Shown in pieces: positions 45,871 to 59,200 of a DNA stretch of 64,000 nt. A model generated the notes under the pieces. That model had not been told where the DNA came from. It saw only the letters and a list, made by a program, of their open reading frames with translations, and did no database searches. Source of the DNA: Eucommia ulmoides (Eukaryota; Streptophyta; Magnoliopsida; Garryales; Eucommiaceae); NCBI GenBank assembly GCA_016647705.1, contig CM028325.1, positions 30,546,474 through 30,610,473 on the forward strand, written 5' to 3'. Within the stretch, counting starts at the first letter, position 1. Each line of letters opens with the position of its first letter. The translations under genes were made by a program, and so were the position numbers.

Positions 45871-46049
45871 CTAAGTACTATTTTAATCAAAGCTTGACCA
45901 AATAAGTATTTGCAATACTTCTTATGAAATGAAAACTTTATTTATTTATTTAATTCAATGAATGTCTCACATGTCGTGAACAAAAAGAAATTTTTCAAAG
46001 TTCAAAACATGAAATTTAAAAAAGATAAAAACACCTTAAACGAAATACT

Positions 46050-48710
46050 TTCGCAAGTGTGAGATGTTCCACGATCTTGGGATTGTCACGCCATTGAAAT
46101 CTTCCAACCAGTAGGTCCGTGGCCTATTTACTTTGGTTACTCGATAGGGTCCCTTCCAGTTCGAGGCTAGTTTTCCCAAACGAGCCTTTAGGCAATATGG
46201 CATCACTCTTCTGAGTACTAGCTCTCATATTGTAAAGTGCCTTGGACGTACAACATGGTTGAACATTTTTTCCACCTTTGACTTATAGACCACCATCCTC
46301 ATTGCTACTCTATCACATTTCTCCTCTAGCTGGTCCATCTCTTATCGTACGGTTCTTTTATTTTCCTCAAGGTTAATTGTGTCATCTCGTCTTAATGGCA
46401 ACCTAATCTCTACTGGAACTATAGCTTCAGTTCCATAAGTCATAGAGTATGGTGTTTTCCCTGTGGTGGATGTTGGTGATGTTTGGTAGGACCACAAGAC
46501 TCATGGTGACTCTTCTACCTACTTGCCTTTGGCATCATCTAGTTATTTCTTGAGCTCTTCCTTGATAAAATAATTTGTCACCTCAGCTTGTCTATTGGCA
46601 TGTGGATACGTCGGGCTTGACGTTCGGTGCTAAATTTTTAGTTCTTCATACATCTGTGCAACCTTGTCGCCGATGAATGGGGTTCCATTGTTGGATATCA
46701 GTATCATTGGAATGCCTAAACGACAGATTATATTTTTCCAAATGAAGTTTTTCACTTCGTTTTCTCCTAATGTCACAAAGATTTTAGCTTCAACTCACTT
46801 GGTGAAGTAATCAATTACTACCAGTAGGTACTTTTTGTTCCCTGGTATAGGGGAGAATGACCCTAGTACGTCTATGTCCCATTGAGCAAAAGGTCATGGG
46901 CTGATTATCGGTGTCTGCTCTTGAACTTGAACTTTGATGTCATTTGAGAAACGTTGACACTTGTCATATTTTTTTACGTATCTTTGCGTATCACTGGCTA
47001 ATAATAACCAAATGTGAGTTCCTTGTGCACTAAGGTTATTTCATCCTTGATGATTTCCGCAAACTCCTTCATGGATCTCTTGTAGGAAGTAGATGGCTTT
47101 ATTCGACCCTAAACAGAGCAACAGAGGTTGGGTAAAAGACCTCCTATACAGTTTGTCATCGGTCATAACATACCTCAATACTCTGTACAGGATATTTCTG
47201 GTTGACTCCTTGTCATCTGGTAGAGTTTGTTCCTTTAGATACTGAACTAAAATGGTTTTCCAATTTTCTTCCTGATCCAGTTCGCCTATGCATGCGCAAA
47301 GGTTGACTGGTACTGCTATCGATGGTTGCTCAAGGAATTCCACCATTTTAGACCACTGATCCGGTCCAAATGAAGATGCTAGCACAAAACGTGCATCAAC
47401 TTTCTCATTTTTAGTTCTTGGAACAACTTCGAATTTGCAGCTTCAGAGTGACGTGGTTAGCTCTTTTACTTTTTCGACATAAAGGCGTAACCTCTCTTCA
47501 TTCACCTTGTATACTCTATTTATTTGGTTGACTACCCATTGTGAGTTTGATCTCACTTCCAAAATCTGAGCTCCTAACCCTTTGGCGAGAGTCAGTCCAA
47601 TGATTACTGCTTCAAATACTGCTTTGTTATTGGAGGTTCGAAAACCAAGCTACACCGCTACGTCGAGCTGATCTCATTTGGGTATTTTTAGGACTATGTA
47701 TACACTACACCCCTTCATGTTTGAGGCTCCATCAACCCACAGCTTCCATAACGCAACTGACTGATCAGGGCATTCTCCATCTTCTGTTACTACTTTGTTT
47801 GGATGAGTCAGCTCAATAATTAAATCTGTCAGAACTTTTCCTTTAATTGCAGTTTTGGGCTTGTACTTGATGAAGAACTCACCAACTTCTATTACCTACT
47901 TCATGAGATATTCGGAAGCCTCTAGTCAGTGTATTATTTCTCTAAGGGGATAAGAGGTGAGTACATTGATTTCGTGTGCTTGAAAATATGGCCTTAGCTT
48001 CAGAGCTGAACTTACCAGAGTTAGGGCGAGCTTTTCCAGTTCAATATGGTGAGTCTCAACCCGAACTAGTGACTTGCTTATGTAATAAACCGATTTTTGC
48101 CCTCCTGGGCAATCTTTTACTAGCGTTGCACTTACTGCGACTGTGGTTACCACTAAGTACAATAGAGCTCATCTCCTGGGTTTACTTTAGTTAGCATTTT
48201 GACTAAGCCCAAATAGTCTTTAATGGACTACAACGCCCATTCATTATCCTTATCCCATTGAAATTTCTTGCTCCCTTTCAAGATTTTGAATAAATGAGCA
48301 AACCTATCAGTAAATTTGGAGATGAATCTGTTTAGGGCCGCCAACCTCTCTGTCAGCACTTGGACTTCTCTTATAGTTTTGGGGGACTTTATGTTTGGGA
48401 CGACTTCTATCTGCCCTGAATCCACTATGATCCCTGACTGTTTTACCATGAAACACAAAAATTTGCCTAATGCTACATTGAAGGTGCATTTTTATGGGTT
48501 CAACTTCATATTGAACTTTCGTAGTATTGCAAAAACATCATCTAGATGCCCCAGGTGGTCTTTCTTCTTGGAAATTTTGACCAGCATATCGTCTATATAG
48601 ATCTCCATGGTTGTTTCAATTTTCTCTTTAAACATGTGTTTCACTAATCGTTGATAGGTTGCTCCTTCATTTTTAAAACCAAAAGGCATTACTTTGTAGG
48701 TGGTCATTCT
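46050..48710 (-). pseudogene. Broken Tat-type pol (RT, RNase H, second RNase H, integrase)
   Basis: Domains in transcription order: reverse transcriptase (48.71-48.23 kb) with YIDDMLVK, and KVMPFGFKNEGATYQRL before it; RNase H (48.16-47.93 kb) with SVYYISKSL and HHIELEKLAL; a second RNase H-like domain (about 47.78-47.45 kb) with LWKLWVDGASN; integrase with a zinc-binding-type part (47.39-47.04 kb, ending EIHEGVCGNHQG) and a core continuing to about 46.05 kb, with VVIDYFTKW. Frames are interrupted repeatedly. No gag is present next to it. Confidence 0.8.
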
Positions 48711-49568
48711 TCTTAGAACTTTTGACCAGCATATTGTCTATATAGACCTTTATTGTCGTTTTAATTTTCTCTTAGAATATGCGGTTCACCAATCGTTGAT
48801 AGGTGCTTGATCGTTCTCATTTTTATACAAAATTTACACCCTTAATTTATAATTTTGATAGTCTTTTAATCATTTTTAATTAGTAATAAAATAATTTATT
48901 GTTTTTGCAGATATAAGTCCGAAAATAAAGAAATCCTGAAAAAGAGCATAGAAAATAGTTAAAAAGAGCGAATATTGAGAAAACCCGCAAATCGACCTGA
49001 ACCGGCCCAGACCCGCGACCCGCTCACAAAACGGGTCTCAATTAAAGAAACCGTTACCAATTAAAGGAGCTTTAATTAGTAACATTGATGTGGAAAATTT
49101 TATAAAATCATGGATCCATTTCGGCATAAAGGATGGGCTTTATTTGGAATTGTTTTATTCATTATTGAGGTGGCCTAAATGGGAACAATTACATTTGAGA
49201 GATGTATGGCCATTAAAATCAAATGTAATGGAGGTTAATGGACCAAAAAAAAAAAGACTTTCGGCAGTAGTTGGGGAATTTCCATATTTACTCATTTTCC
49301 ATCTTTGACATTTTGGGGGTAGTTTTTAGGAGTTTTTCCAGTGGCATTTGGCTGGACACTTTTCCTTCTTTTTCATTTTTATTTAGTTTATTCTTTTTCT
49401 TGATTTTTTTTCTTCGACCATTTTTGGACTTGGAGTTTTTCACTGGAGCTTGTGGTTGAATATCGTAGGGAAGAACACATCATGATTGGCTAAGTTCGTC
49501 AATCAGGTTAGGGATGTATTTCTTCTGAAATTTATCTATGTAATTTTATCCTTGTTCCAATTATATTA

Positions 49569-50731
49569 TGTTGGCCTAGTGAAATACCTAAGAGAGGGGA
49601 GGTGAATTGAGTAATTAAAAAATATAAAAATAAAATAAAATACTTTAATAACTCAAATAATTAATTTTAATCATAAATTAATTATTATCTTTATATCATA
49701 GCGGAAATATAAAATCAACTAAGTGTACACCAAACAACAAAAATAAATAAAGTAAGGATTGTAGCATACCAGAAATTTATACTGGTTTACCAAGTTACTC
49801 TTGGCTAATCTAGTACTTCGAGCCCCACGGAGAGTCGTACCCACTAAACTCAAGATTCCTTTAAAGGTAGAAATCAAACCCTCACAAAGATTCTTTTACA
49901 GGCTCAGAATTGACCTTTACAAAATTTTATTTTCACAGGCTAAGAAATAACCTCTACTTTTTACAGGCTCAAGAATAACCTAATTTATTTTAACACAAAG
50001 GCTAAATAATCAAAACCTCACAAAACACTCCAAATATCCTTTAACCCGGTAAGGATTGAAGCGTTACAAAATTCACACAAAAGAATTCAATTCAGGAAGA
50101 ATTACTATCTCAATCTCTTTACAAGAAGAGACTGAAACCAGCTACCTTTTGATTAAATACACCCAACAGTATTTAATCCGCCACTCAACTTACTAATTTA
50201 AAAATTGACAAGTAATTTTTCTTACTCGGAACTTCTACTACCCCAGATAAATTAAAGCTCAATTAATATCCCAAAACTAGTAATAAAAAAGTGAGAAACT
50301 CAAAATTTGATTTTAAACAAAAATGGGTAGCATGTAATTAAGCACGTAATCAGATTAATTCAAGAAATTATTAAAAAAATATTTTTCAATAAAAAAAATC
50401 AGAAAACAATTTCTAAAGATCAAATTTCAAAAATTAATCAAGCAATACTATATATAAAGTAATTTGGAAAGATTTCACTTGGAATCCACCGAAAAAATAA
50501 TTAGAGGGATGTTACTTCAGATTCAGTAGCAGCAATGATTCTCAGCAAATGATTCTCAAGAATGTCTCTTAGAAAAGTTCTCACAAAAACTCAATATGAT
50601 TTTTCTTAGAAGCTCAATATGATCTCTTGATTTCTCTTAATCTCTCTTAATGATATGAAAAACGTAGGTCTATATAAATGGAATTAAAATCAGCTCTCTA
50701 ATGGTTAGTTTCCATTTGTCATGATACTTAA
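49569..50731 (-). mobile_element. Left LTR (part) of the Sirevirus-type element
   Basis: It matches 56283-57431 base for base over long blocks (ccccacggagagtc, aaaggtagaaa.caaaccct, cagtatttaatc). Only this part of the LTR is present in this orientation here. Confidence 0.85.
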
Positions 50732-50739
50732 TTGCTCTT

Positions 50740-53166
50740 TTAGGTTTTGGTGGTAAGTTTTATGCGTTTGTTATAGTTGATGATTATTCCAGACTTACCT
50801 GGGTATTTTTTCTTGCTAAGAAAAGTGAGGTTGTTTCTGTTCTTGCTAAATTTTGTAAACGTGTTCAAAATGAGAAGCAATGTTCCATTATTAACATTCG
50901 AAGTGACAGAGGAAGAGAGTTTAAGAATGATGATATGGTGAGTTATTGTGATGAGCATGGTTATGCTCATAACGTTTCTACGCCAAAATCACCGAAATAA
51001 AATGGTATAGTGGAAAGGAAAAACATGACGCTTCAAGAGATGGCCAAAACGATGCTTAATAAAAATTGCTTACCAACCTACTTCTGGGCAGAAGCAGTAA
51101 GCACAGTTTACGATGTAGTAAATTGAGTATCAATTCGTAGAGGGTTTAACAAAACCCTATATGAAATCTGGAATAGTAAGACTCCTAATATTTTCTATTT
51201 TAAAGTATTTGGATATAAGTGTTTTATTTTGAATGACAAGGATAATCTTGGTAAATTTGATGCTAAATTTGATTATGAGATTTTCCTTGGATATGCTACT
51301 AACAGTAAGGCTTATAGAGTTTATAATAAACGTACGTTAGTAGTAGAAGAAACTATGCATGTTGTTTTTTAGGAAGCAGATCCATTCTTGTCGAGAAAGG
51401 TTTTAGATGATGATGGTGCAGGTATATGAAATAAACAAAATCAAGGTGATAATGTACCTAAGGAGTCCCAACAAGATGAGTAACCTAAGGAAAAGGATTC
51501 GACTTTACCAAGAGCTATAAAAGTACCGGGATATTCGATAAAGAAATCATCAGTAATTTGGAAAGAGATGTAAGTACGCGTTCTTCTCTTAGGGAAATAA
51601 TTAATCTTGTTTTCTTATTTCAAATTGAGCCTAAAAATATAGATGAGGTATTAATTGATGAATCTTGGATTTCCGCAATGCAAGATTAGTTAGTTTAATT
51701 TGATCGGAACAAAGTATGGTGTCTTGTTCCGAGACCGGATTTTCATCCAGTTATTGGTACTAAATGGGTTTTTAGAAATAAAAATGATGAATCTGGTATG
51801 ATATTTAGAAACAAAGCAAGATTAGTGGCACAGGGCTATAATCAAGAGGAAGAAATTGATTATGATGAAACCTATACTCCTGTTGCTAGACTAGAAGCAA
51901 TTAGAATGCTACTCTCTTTTGCATGTTCACGTAATTTTAAGTTATATCAAATAGATATAGAGTGCATTTCTAAATAGCTTTCTAGCAGAAGAAGTTTATG
52001 TGGTACAACTCCCGGGATTTGAAAGTGATAAATTTTCTAATCATGTATTTAAACTTCGTAAAGGCTTTGTATAAGCTCAAACAAGCTCCTAGAGCTTGGT
52101 ATGAGAGACTTAGCCGATATTTGATCGAAAATGATTTTTGAAGGGGTATTTGTGATATAACACTGTTTGTGAAGCAAATTGATTATGATATCCTATTAGT
52201 ACAAGTGTATGTTGAAGATATTATTTTTGGATCTACTAATGATGATCTTTGCTAAGCGTTTGCTAAGATAATACAGGTTGAATTTGAAATAAGCATGATG
52301 TGAGAGTTAAATTTCTTTCTTGGACTGCAAATAAAGAAAGCCAAATAAGGAATATTTATTAACCATGCTAAATAACTAAGGAACTGTTAAAGAAATATGG
52401 CTTGGAAGGCGCTAAAGAGTATAAAACTCCCATGGCAACGGCTACAAAGATAGACATAAACGATACGGGCAAAAATGTTAATGAAAAAATGTATCGAGGT
52501 ATGATTGGTAGTCTGTTGTATTTAACTGTTAGTAGACCTGACATTATGTATAGTGTTTGCCTTTGTGCTAGATTTCAGTCTTGTCCTAAAGAATCGTACT
52601 TGACTGCGGTTAAGCGAAATTTTCGATACTTAAAGGGGACGACTAACCTAAGAGTATGGTATCCTAGGGGGAGTGATTTTAAATTAGTAAGTTACTCCGA
52701 CGCTGATTTTGCCGGTTGTAAAGTTGAGAGAAAAAGTATAAGTAGGTCATGTCATTTATTAGGATATGCTTTGGTTTTTTGGTCAAGCAAGAAATAGAAT
52801 TCAATAGCCTTATCCACTTCTGAGGCTGAATATATGACAACTGGTAACTGTTGTGCTCAAATTTTATATATTAAGCAATAGTTGAATGACTTTGGAATTT
52901 ATATGGAAAAGGTCCTAATATTTTGTGATAATAAAAGTGCTATTTGTCTAAGTAAGTATCCTACACAACACTCATGCACTAAGCACATAAAGATTAGACA
53001 TCACTTTATTTGTGATCACATTCAGAAAAGGGATATTGTCATTGAGTATATTGATACCTTCGACCAACTTGTTGATGTTTTTACCAAATCACTAGTGGAA
53101 GATCAATTTGTGAAAATCATTCACGATTTGGGTATAACTAGGCAAAATGATGTTTGCCTAGGGTAG
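50740..53166 (+). pseudogene. Broken copia integrase, RT and RNase H
   Basis: Integrase core with FVIVDDYSRLTWVFFLAKK and IRSDRGREF lies at about 50.75-51.4 kb. RT (about 51.7-52.4 kb) shows GTKWVFRNK and the region KARLVAQGYNQEE. RNase H (52.4-53.17 kb) shows YSDADFAGCKVERKSISRS, STSEAEYM and a C-terminal HIKIRHHFI. These are the standard Ty1/copia motifs in the standard order. Several interruptions; not functional. Confidence 0.85.
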
Positions 53167-53202
53167 AATTATTGTGTATTCCCCTATCCCTAATTATTTT
53201 TT

Positions 53203-53418
53203 GAAATAACAAAGGGGGAGAATTAGTTGATGTTTTTATTGAATATCTTAAGGAGGGTTTATTTTTATATTTGTACTTTGTTGATTATTTTTTTAAATAT
53301 CTTCATTCTTATGCTTAAATGAGTTATAAAACCCGTCCTCGGATTCAGGAAGAGTGTGGTTATATTATTGTTTGAAGAAAATATCAAAATTAATTGTCAT
53401 CATAAAAAAGGAGGAGAT
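53203..53418 (+). other. Polypurine tracts before the LTR
   Basis: 'aaagggggagaatta' at 53211-53225 and 'aaaaaaggaggaga' at 53404-53417. Repeated purine tracts ahead of the 3' LTR are a known mark of Sireviruses. Confidence 0.65.
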
Positions 53419-54058
53419 TGTTGATCCTAAGATTTTGATGGATAATTAAAGGTTGATGTTTTTGGTGAAACTAACGGATTGATTAAGTGTTTCAGTTTAT
53501 TAGTTCTAAATGATGAAGATATGATGATAAAGATGATCAAGGATTAAGAGGTTAAAGAATTTGAAGAAGTTAGGAAAAACAACTCAGGTTTAAATTTCAA
53601 CTCTTAATATCCCAATTAAGATCACACACGACACAAAAAGATTTTGAAATAATTTTTATAAATATGTGTGTCTGTCGACTACATCCTGAATCGAGTGGTC
53701 GACTGCTGATCTTGGTTGGTCGACTATTGATCTTGGTCGGTCGACTTGTGTGTCTATTTCAGGATATTATGGAATTTCGGATTTTAATCTGAAAGTAGCA
53801 GTTGCTAGCCGTTTTTTGGTTAGGATTTATGAGAGATTTTAGGGATTTAAACTTATTTGAGATATGCTACACATATTATATTGTCCCTATTGATTAGGTT
53901 CATTAAGTTTGAATATTTCTCAATTTGGTACATATAATTGTTTCTATTTTATTTAATTGTGATTAAGAAATATTTGGGGGACTTAATTAAGAAATTTAAA
54001 AGCTATAATTGAGTGAATTTAGCCATAATGAAATCTTAATGATATAAGGGGTCTAGAC
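53419..54058 (+). mobile_element. LTR part in plus orientation, next to the polypurine tract
   Basis: It opens TGTTGATCCTAAGATTTTG, the same start as the solo LTR at 57997, and follows it to a point about 0.6 kb in. Contains repeated GTCGAC words at 53690-53750. Confidence 0.8.
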
Positions 54059-54059
54059 G

Positions 54060-56282
54060 TGGACGTGTGCATCTTTGTTTTTAAATGATGATCTAACCTG
54101 CTTTCCTAATTGACATGTATCACATACTTTATCTTTCACAAATTTCAAATCAGGTAGGCCACGTACGCGACTCTTCTTAGATAAGTTAGAGATTAACTCC
54201 ATACTAGCATGCCCAAGTCTTCTATGCCATAATCAACTATTTTCAAATAGAGCATTCAAACAAGATAAATTTTGAGAATTAAAATAATCAAATGAGTAAG
54301 TATAAATATTTTCAAAACGTAATGCAACTAACAAGATACTACTATCATGACTATTCTTAATAATGCACCTATCATGATCAAATATAACATTATAGCCCTT
54401 GTCACATAGTTGACTAACACTAAGCAAATTATATTTAAGTCCATCAACTAGTAACACATTTAATAATAGTAGTACCATTATCGATATTATCTATACCAAT
54501 AATTTTATCCTTTGCGTTGTCTCCAAAAGTCACATGACCTCTATCTTTAGGTGTCAAAGATATAAATTTTTCTTTGTCTCTCATCATGTGTCGAGAACAA
54601 CCACTATCCATGAACCATTTGTCTTTACTTATTGAAACTTTTAGAATAATCTGCAAGTAGCACTTCAAATAGTTCCTAAGTGGTACCCAGCCTAAGTGGG
54701 TCCGATCTTGTTAGTCGGGACAATTTTAGTTCTTTTTAGAACCCAAACTTGTCTACAATTAGATATTTTAGCCAAACATCTACGAATAGTATGTTTTACA
54801 ACATTACATTTAAAACATCTAACAAGATCTTTGGTTTTATAACAGAATTTGTGAAAACGTTTTTGTTTAAGATTTTTTTTGAAAACCAATACCGGCTTTA
54901 TCAAAAACTCCACGTGAACTTCCCAAAAGCATTTTCAACTTATTTTCACCGCTGGTGAATTTGAGAACAATTGATTGCAAATCCATCAATTTGGATTTCA
55001 ATTCATTGTTTTCAGATTCGTAGTCCATCACTTGCTTATTTAATGTATTAATTGTACTTTGAAGAGCATTTATTTTAGAACACTGGTTTTTATAATCATG
55101 AGAAAGGTTTTGATAAACATCAAATAATTCATCAAAATTTAAAGGACAAGAACTTCAACATTTAGTTACCTCACCACTAGTGGCCATCAATACAAACATG
55201 GACATATATTCACTATTTGATTTTTTCGAGCTACTTGAATCAATATCATCCCAAGTAGCCTTCATGGATTTCTTCTTACTCTTCTTTGCATTCTTTTTTT
55301 CTTTCTTTTTCTTTTTATTTTCTTTATCCTTCTTCGATTTAGGACAATCATTTTGAAAGTGACCGGTCTTGTGACAGTTGTAACATTCCACTTTAGTCAT
55401 GTTAAGGTTTCTTCTCCCGCGAAATGTGCGCCGAGTCATTCTTCTAAAATTCTTTGTGAGAAACGCTACATCTTTCTCTTACTTACTGTCAAGACTTTCA
55501 TCATCACTATCATCATCTTTCTCAATTTTTTGAGCTTTTAGGGCCAAGAATTTTCTCTTGTAATTTCTGGTATTATCCTCATATCATTTAATCGCCGATT
55601 CATGAGTTATCAAGTTGCCTGTGAGATCATCAATTTCGTATTTGCCAAGATCCTTGGCTTCCTCAATTGCCGTCACCTTTGACTACCATATTTTTGTTAA
55701 GAATCTTAGAACCTTTTTAATCTATTCTCCATGGAGTAAGACTTTCCAAGTTGACTCAAGTTATTGCAAATGTTGTTGAAGCGAGTATACATCTCATGAA
55801 TCAATTCATTTTCTTCCATTCTGAGCAACTCAAATTTTCTTATAAGAGCGTTAATTTTTGATTGCTTCACTTGACTTATCCCTTCGTGGGTAACTTGTAG
55901 CCTATCCCACATCTCCTTTGCAGATTTACAATCTAAAACTCTAGAATATTCATTAGCATCTAAAGAGCAAAATATAATGTTAATAGCCTGAGAGTTTACA
56001 GAGACTTTCTGCTTATTAGAAGCAGTTAGCAGTTCTTTTTTTTTTTTTTTTTCTCAACTCCGTTTCCCATTAGAATAAACAGATCATCCTCGATTGTTAG
56101 CCACACATCGTAATTTGTAGCCTGAAGGAAGACTATCATTCTGTCTTTCCATAACGAATAACTTTCATCTACAAACAAATGTGGTCGGTGCATAGACTGT
56201 CCCTCAACTAGTATGCCTATTATGTGCGCTATGTGATCTTTGTTAGCTAAGTGTGTCAAGCTAAACCAGCTTTGATGCCAAT
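54060..56282 (-). pseudogene. Broken copia gag, protease and pre-integrase
   Basis: In transcription order: gag (56.26-55.7 kb) with RPHLFVDESYSLWKDRM and MWDRLQVTHEG; a CCHC zinc knuckle CYNCHKTGHFQNDC at about 55.38 kb, followed by a lysine-rich run; protease WFMDSGCSRHM at about 54.6 kb; and pre-integrase sequence with YNLLSVSQLCDKGY ending near 54.07 kb. The primer-binding site (56261-56282, minus strand) reads ttggcatcaaagc, a diverged initiator-Met type. Interrupted; a fossil. Confidence 0.8.
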
Positions 56283-59200
56283 TGTTGGCCGAGTGAAATA
56301 TCCAAGAGGGGGGTGAATTAGGTAATTAAAAAATATCAAAGAAAAAATACTTTAATAACTCAAATAATTAATTTTAATTCTAAATTAATTATTATCTTTA
56401 TATTACAGCGGAAATATAAAATCAATTAGGTGCACACCAAACAATAAAAATAAATAAAGTAAAGATTGCAGCACACCAGAAATTTATACTAGTTCACCAA
56501 GTTACTCTTGGCTAATCCAGTCCTCCGAGCCCCACGGAGAGTCACACCCACTAAACTCAAGATTTCTTTAAAGGTAGAAACCAAACCCTTACAAAGATTA
56601 TTTTTTAGGCTTAGAATCAACCTTTACAAAAATTTCTTTTTACAGGCTAAGGAATAACCTCTACTTTTTACAGGCTTAAGAATAACCTAATTCGTTTTAA
56701 CACAGAGGCTAAAGAATCAAAACCTCACAAAACACTCTAAATATCATTTTACCCGGTAAGGATTGAACTGTTACAAAATTCACACAAAACAATTCAATTC
56801 AGGAAAAATTACTACCTCAATCTCTTTACAGAAAGAGACTGAAACTAGTTACCCTTTGATTAAATACACCCAACAGTATTTAATCTGTCACTCAACTTAC
56901 CAATTTAAAAATTGACAAGTAATTTTTCTCACTCGGGATTTCTACTACCCCAGATAAATTAAAACTCAATTAATATCCCAAAACTAGTGATAGAAAAGTG
57001 AGAAACTCAAAATCTAATTTTAAACAAAAATGGGTAGCACGTAATTGAGCATTATCAGATTAATTGAATAAATTATTTTAAAAAATATTTTTCACTAAAA
57101 AAATTAGAAAACAATTTCTAAAGATTAAATTCCAAAAATTAATCAAGCAATGCTATATATAAAGTAATTTGGAAAGATCTCACCTGAAATCTACCAAAAC
57201 AATAATTAGAGCGATGTTACTTTAGATTTGGTAACAACAATGATTCTCAGTAAATGATTCTCTAGAATGTCTCTTAGAAAAGCTTTTACAAAAACTCAAT
57301 ATGATTTCTCTTAGAAAAACTCAGTATGATCTCTTGATTTCTCTTAATCTCTCTTAATGATATGAAAAACGTAGGTCTATATAAATGAGATTAAAATCAA
57401 CTCTCTAATGGCTAGTTCCCATTTGTTATGACACTTTTAGACCCCTTATATTATTAAGACTTCATTCTGGTTCAATTTACTTAATCATAGCTTTTAAATT
57501 TCTCAATATAGTCCCCTAAATATTTCTCAATCACAATTAAATAGAATAGAAATAATTATATGTTCCAAATTGAGAAATATTCAAATTTAATGAACCAAAT
57601 CAATAGGGATAACATAATATGTATAGAATATCTCAAATAAGATTAAATCCATAAAATCTCTCATAAATCCTAACCAAAATATGGTTAGTAACGGCTACTT
57701 TCAGATTAAAATCTGGAATTCCATAATATCCTGAAACAGATACACAAGTCAACCGACCAAGATCAACAGTCGATCGCTCGATTTAGGATGTAGCCAATCC
57801 AAAGATTATGTGCCCATCGGTCGACCTATCTATCGACTTTGAGATTTAGAGACTTTCATTTCTCTTCACAGTTCGACCGCTCTGTCGACTTATAGATATA
57901 AAGAGTTCATTTTTAAGTACAGGTCGACCTACCTGTTGATCGAAAGATACATCAAGTTTTTCGTCTTTGTCTTGTCGACTTACCTGTCGACTTATGTGTT
58001 GATCCCAAGATTTTGATGAACAATTAAGTATTGATATTTTGGTGGAACTAATGTTTGATAAAGTGTTTCAGTAATTTAAAGTTCCAATAATGAAGATGTC
58101 AAAGTGAATAATGTTAAACGAAGATATCAAGATGATGAAGAAGTATTAAGAGTTTGACGACATTAGGGAAAACAACCCAGGTAAATATAAACTCTTAATA
58201 TCCCATTTAGGAACAGACACACGACACAAAATGATTTTTATTTTTTATGTGTGTTTTGGTTGAGTATATTTATTTGCTCCTATGTGAATTAAAAAGTAAT
58301 ATTTTTGAATGACTAAAATACAATATAAGAGTATTAGTGGAGTTTATTTGAATATAAATATGGATAAAGAGGCAAAATTGTAAAGGAAAGTAAGTAAAAA
58401 ATGAGATCAGAGAAGATATTCAGGAGAGGCCAGTCGACTGAGGTGTCGACCAGAGAAAGAAGATGAACTCTTTGAATCTGCGAGTTGAGAGAGAGGTCGA
58501 TCGATAGAAACTTGGCAAACTCTCTGAATCTGCGAGTCGACATAACGGTTGACTAGTGCATGGGCTATTTCCAGTATCCTTCAGTCGATTGGGCAGTCGA
58601 CTGAATGCGCAGTTTCAGGATATTGGTTGATCTGATTTTAAATCCGAAAGTAGCCGTTTTTAGTTAAGATTTGAGAGAGATTTTGGGGGATATTCTTAAC
58701 ATTTGAGATATGGTTCATATAATAATTAAATCCTTTTAATATGGTTAATTAATTATTAAATTTTCTCAATTTGGTACTTAAAATGGATTCTATACTTATT
58801 TGTTTTGATTGAGAAATACTTTAGGGATTTAATTGAGAGTTTTAAAAGTTGTTATTAATTGAAATTGAACCTAAATGAAGTCCTCGTGTTATGAAGGGTC
58901 TTTAAGAGTATTTTATTGTCATTATACTTGTAAACTAGCTGTTAGGAGGCTGATTACATGTGCCCTTATATAGACCTACGAATTTTCTTAGAAGGCTAAT
59001 CATTTCTAATCATTCTAAGAGATAAAATCAGTCTATATATTTTTGAGAGAGCGTTTATAAGAGTTATAATTTTACGATACTATGAGCTATTCTAAGAGAG
59101 TGATTCTGATAATCAACTGCAATCAATTTTTGTTGATACCGGAATTGAAGCTATATTGTTTTCATCATTAATTCTGTGGATTCCGGGTGAGATATTTCCA

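Larger units (their letters stand above)
40875..48807 (-). mobile_element. Ty3/gypsy Tat/Retand-type retrotransposon, broken
   Basis: Reading leftwards from 48.8 kb: reverse transcriptase, RNase H, a second RNase H-like domain, integrase, a tandem-repeat 3' region (44.95-45.87 kb), and an accessory ORF region on the opposite strand (41.05-44.16 kb). The second RNase H, the 3' tandem arrays and an opposite-strand ORF are known marks of the Tat lineage. Gag and protease lie beyond the insertion at 48808 or are lost; neither LTR is certain. The coding parts carry many interruptions, so it is an old fossil. Confidence 0.75.
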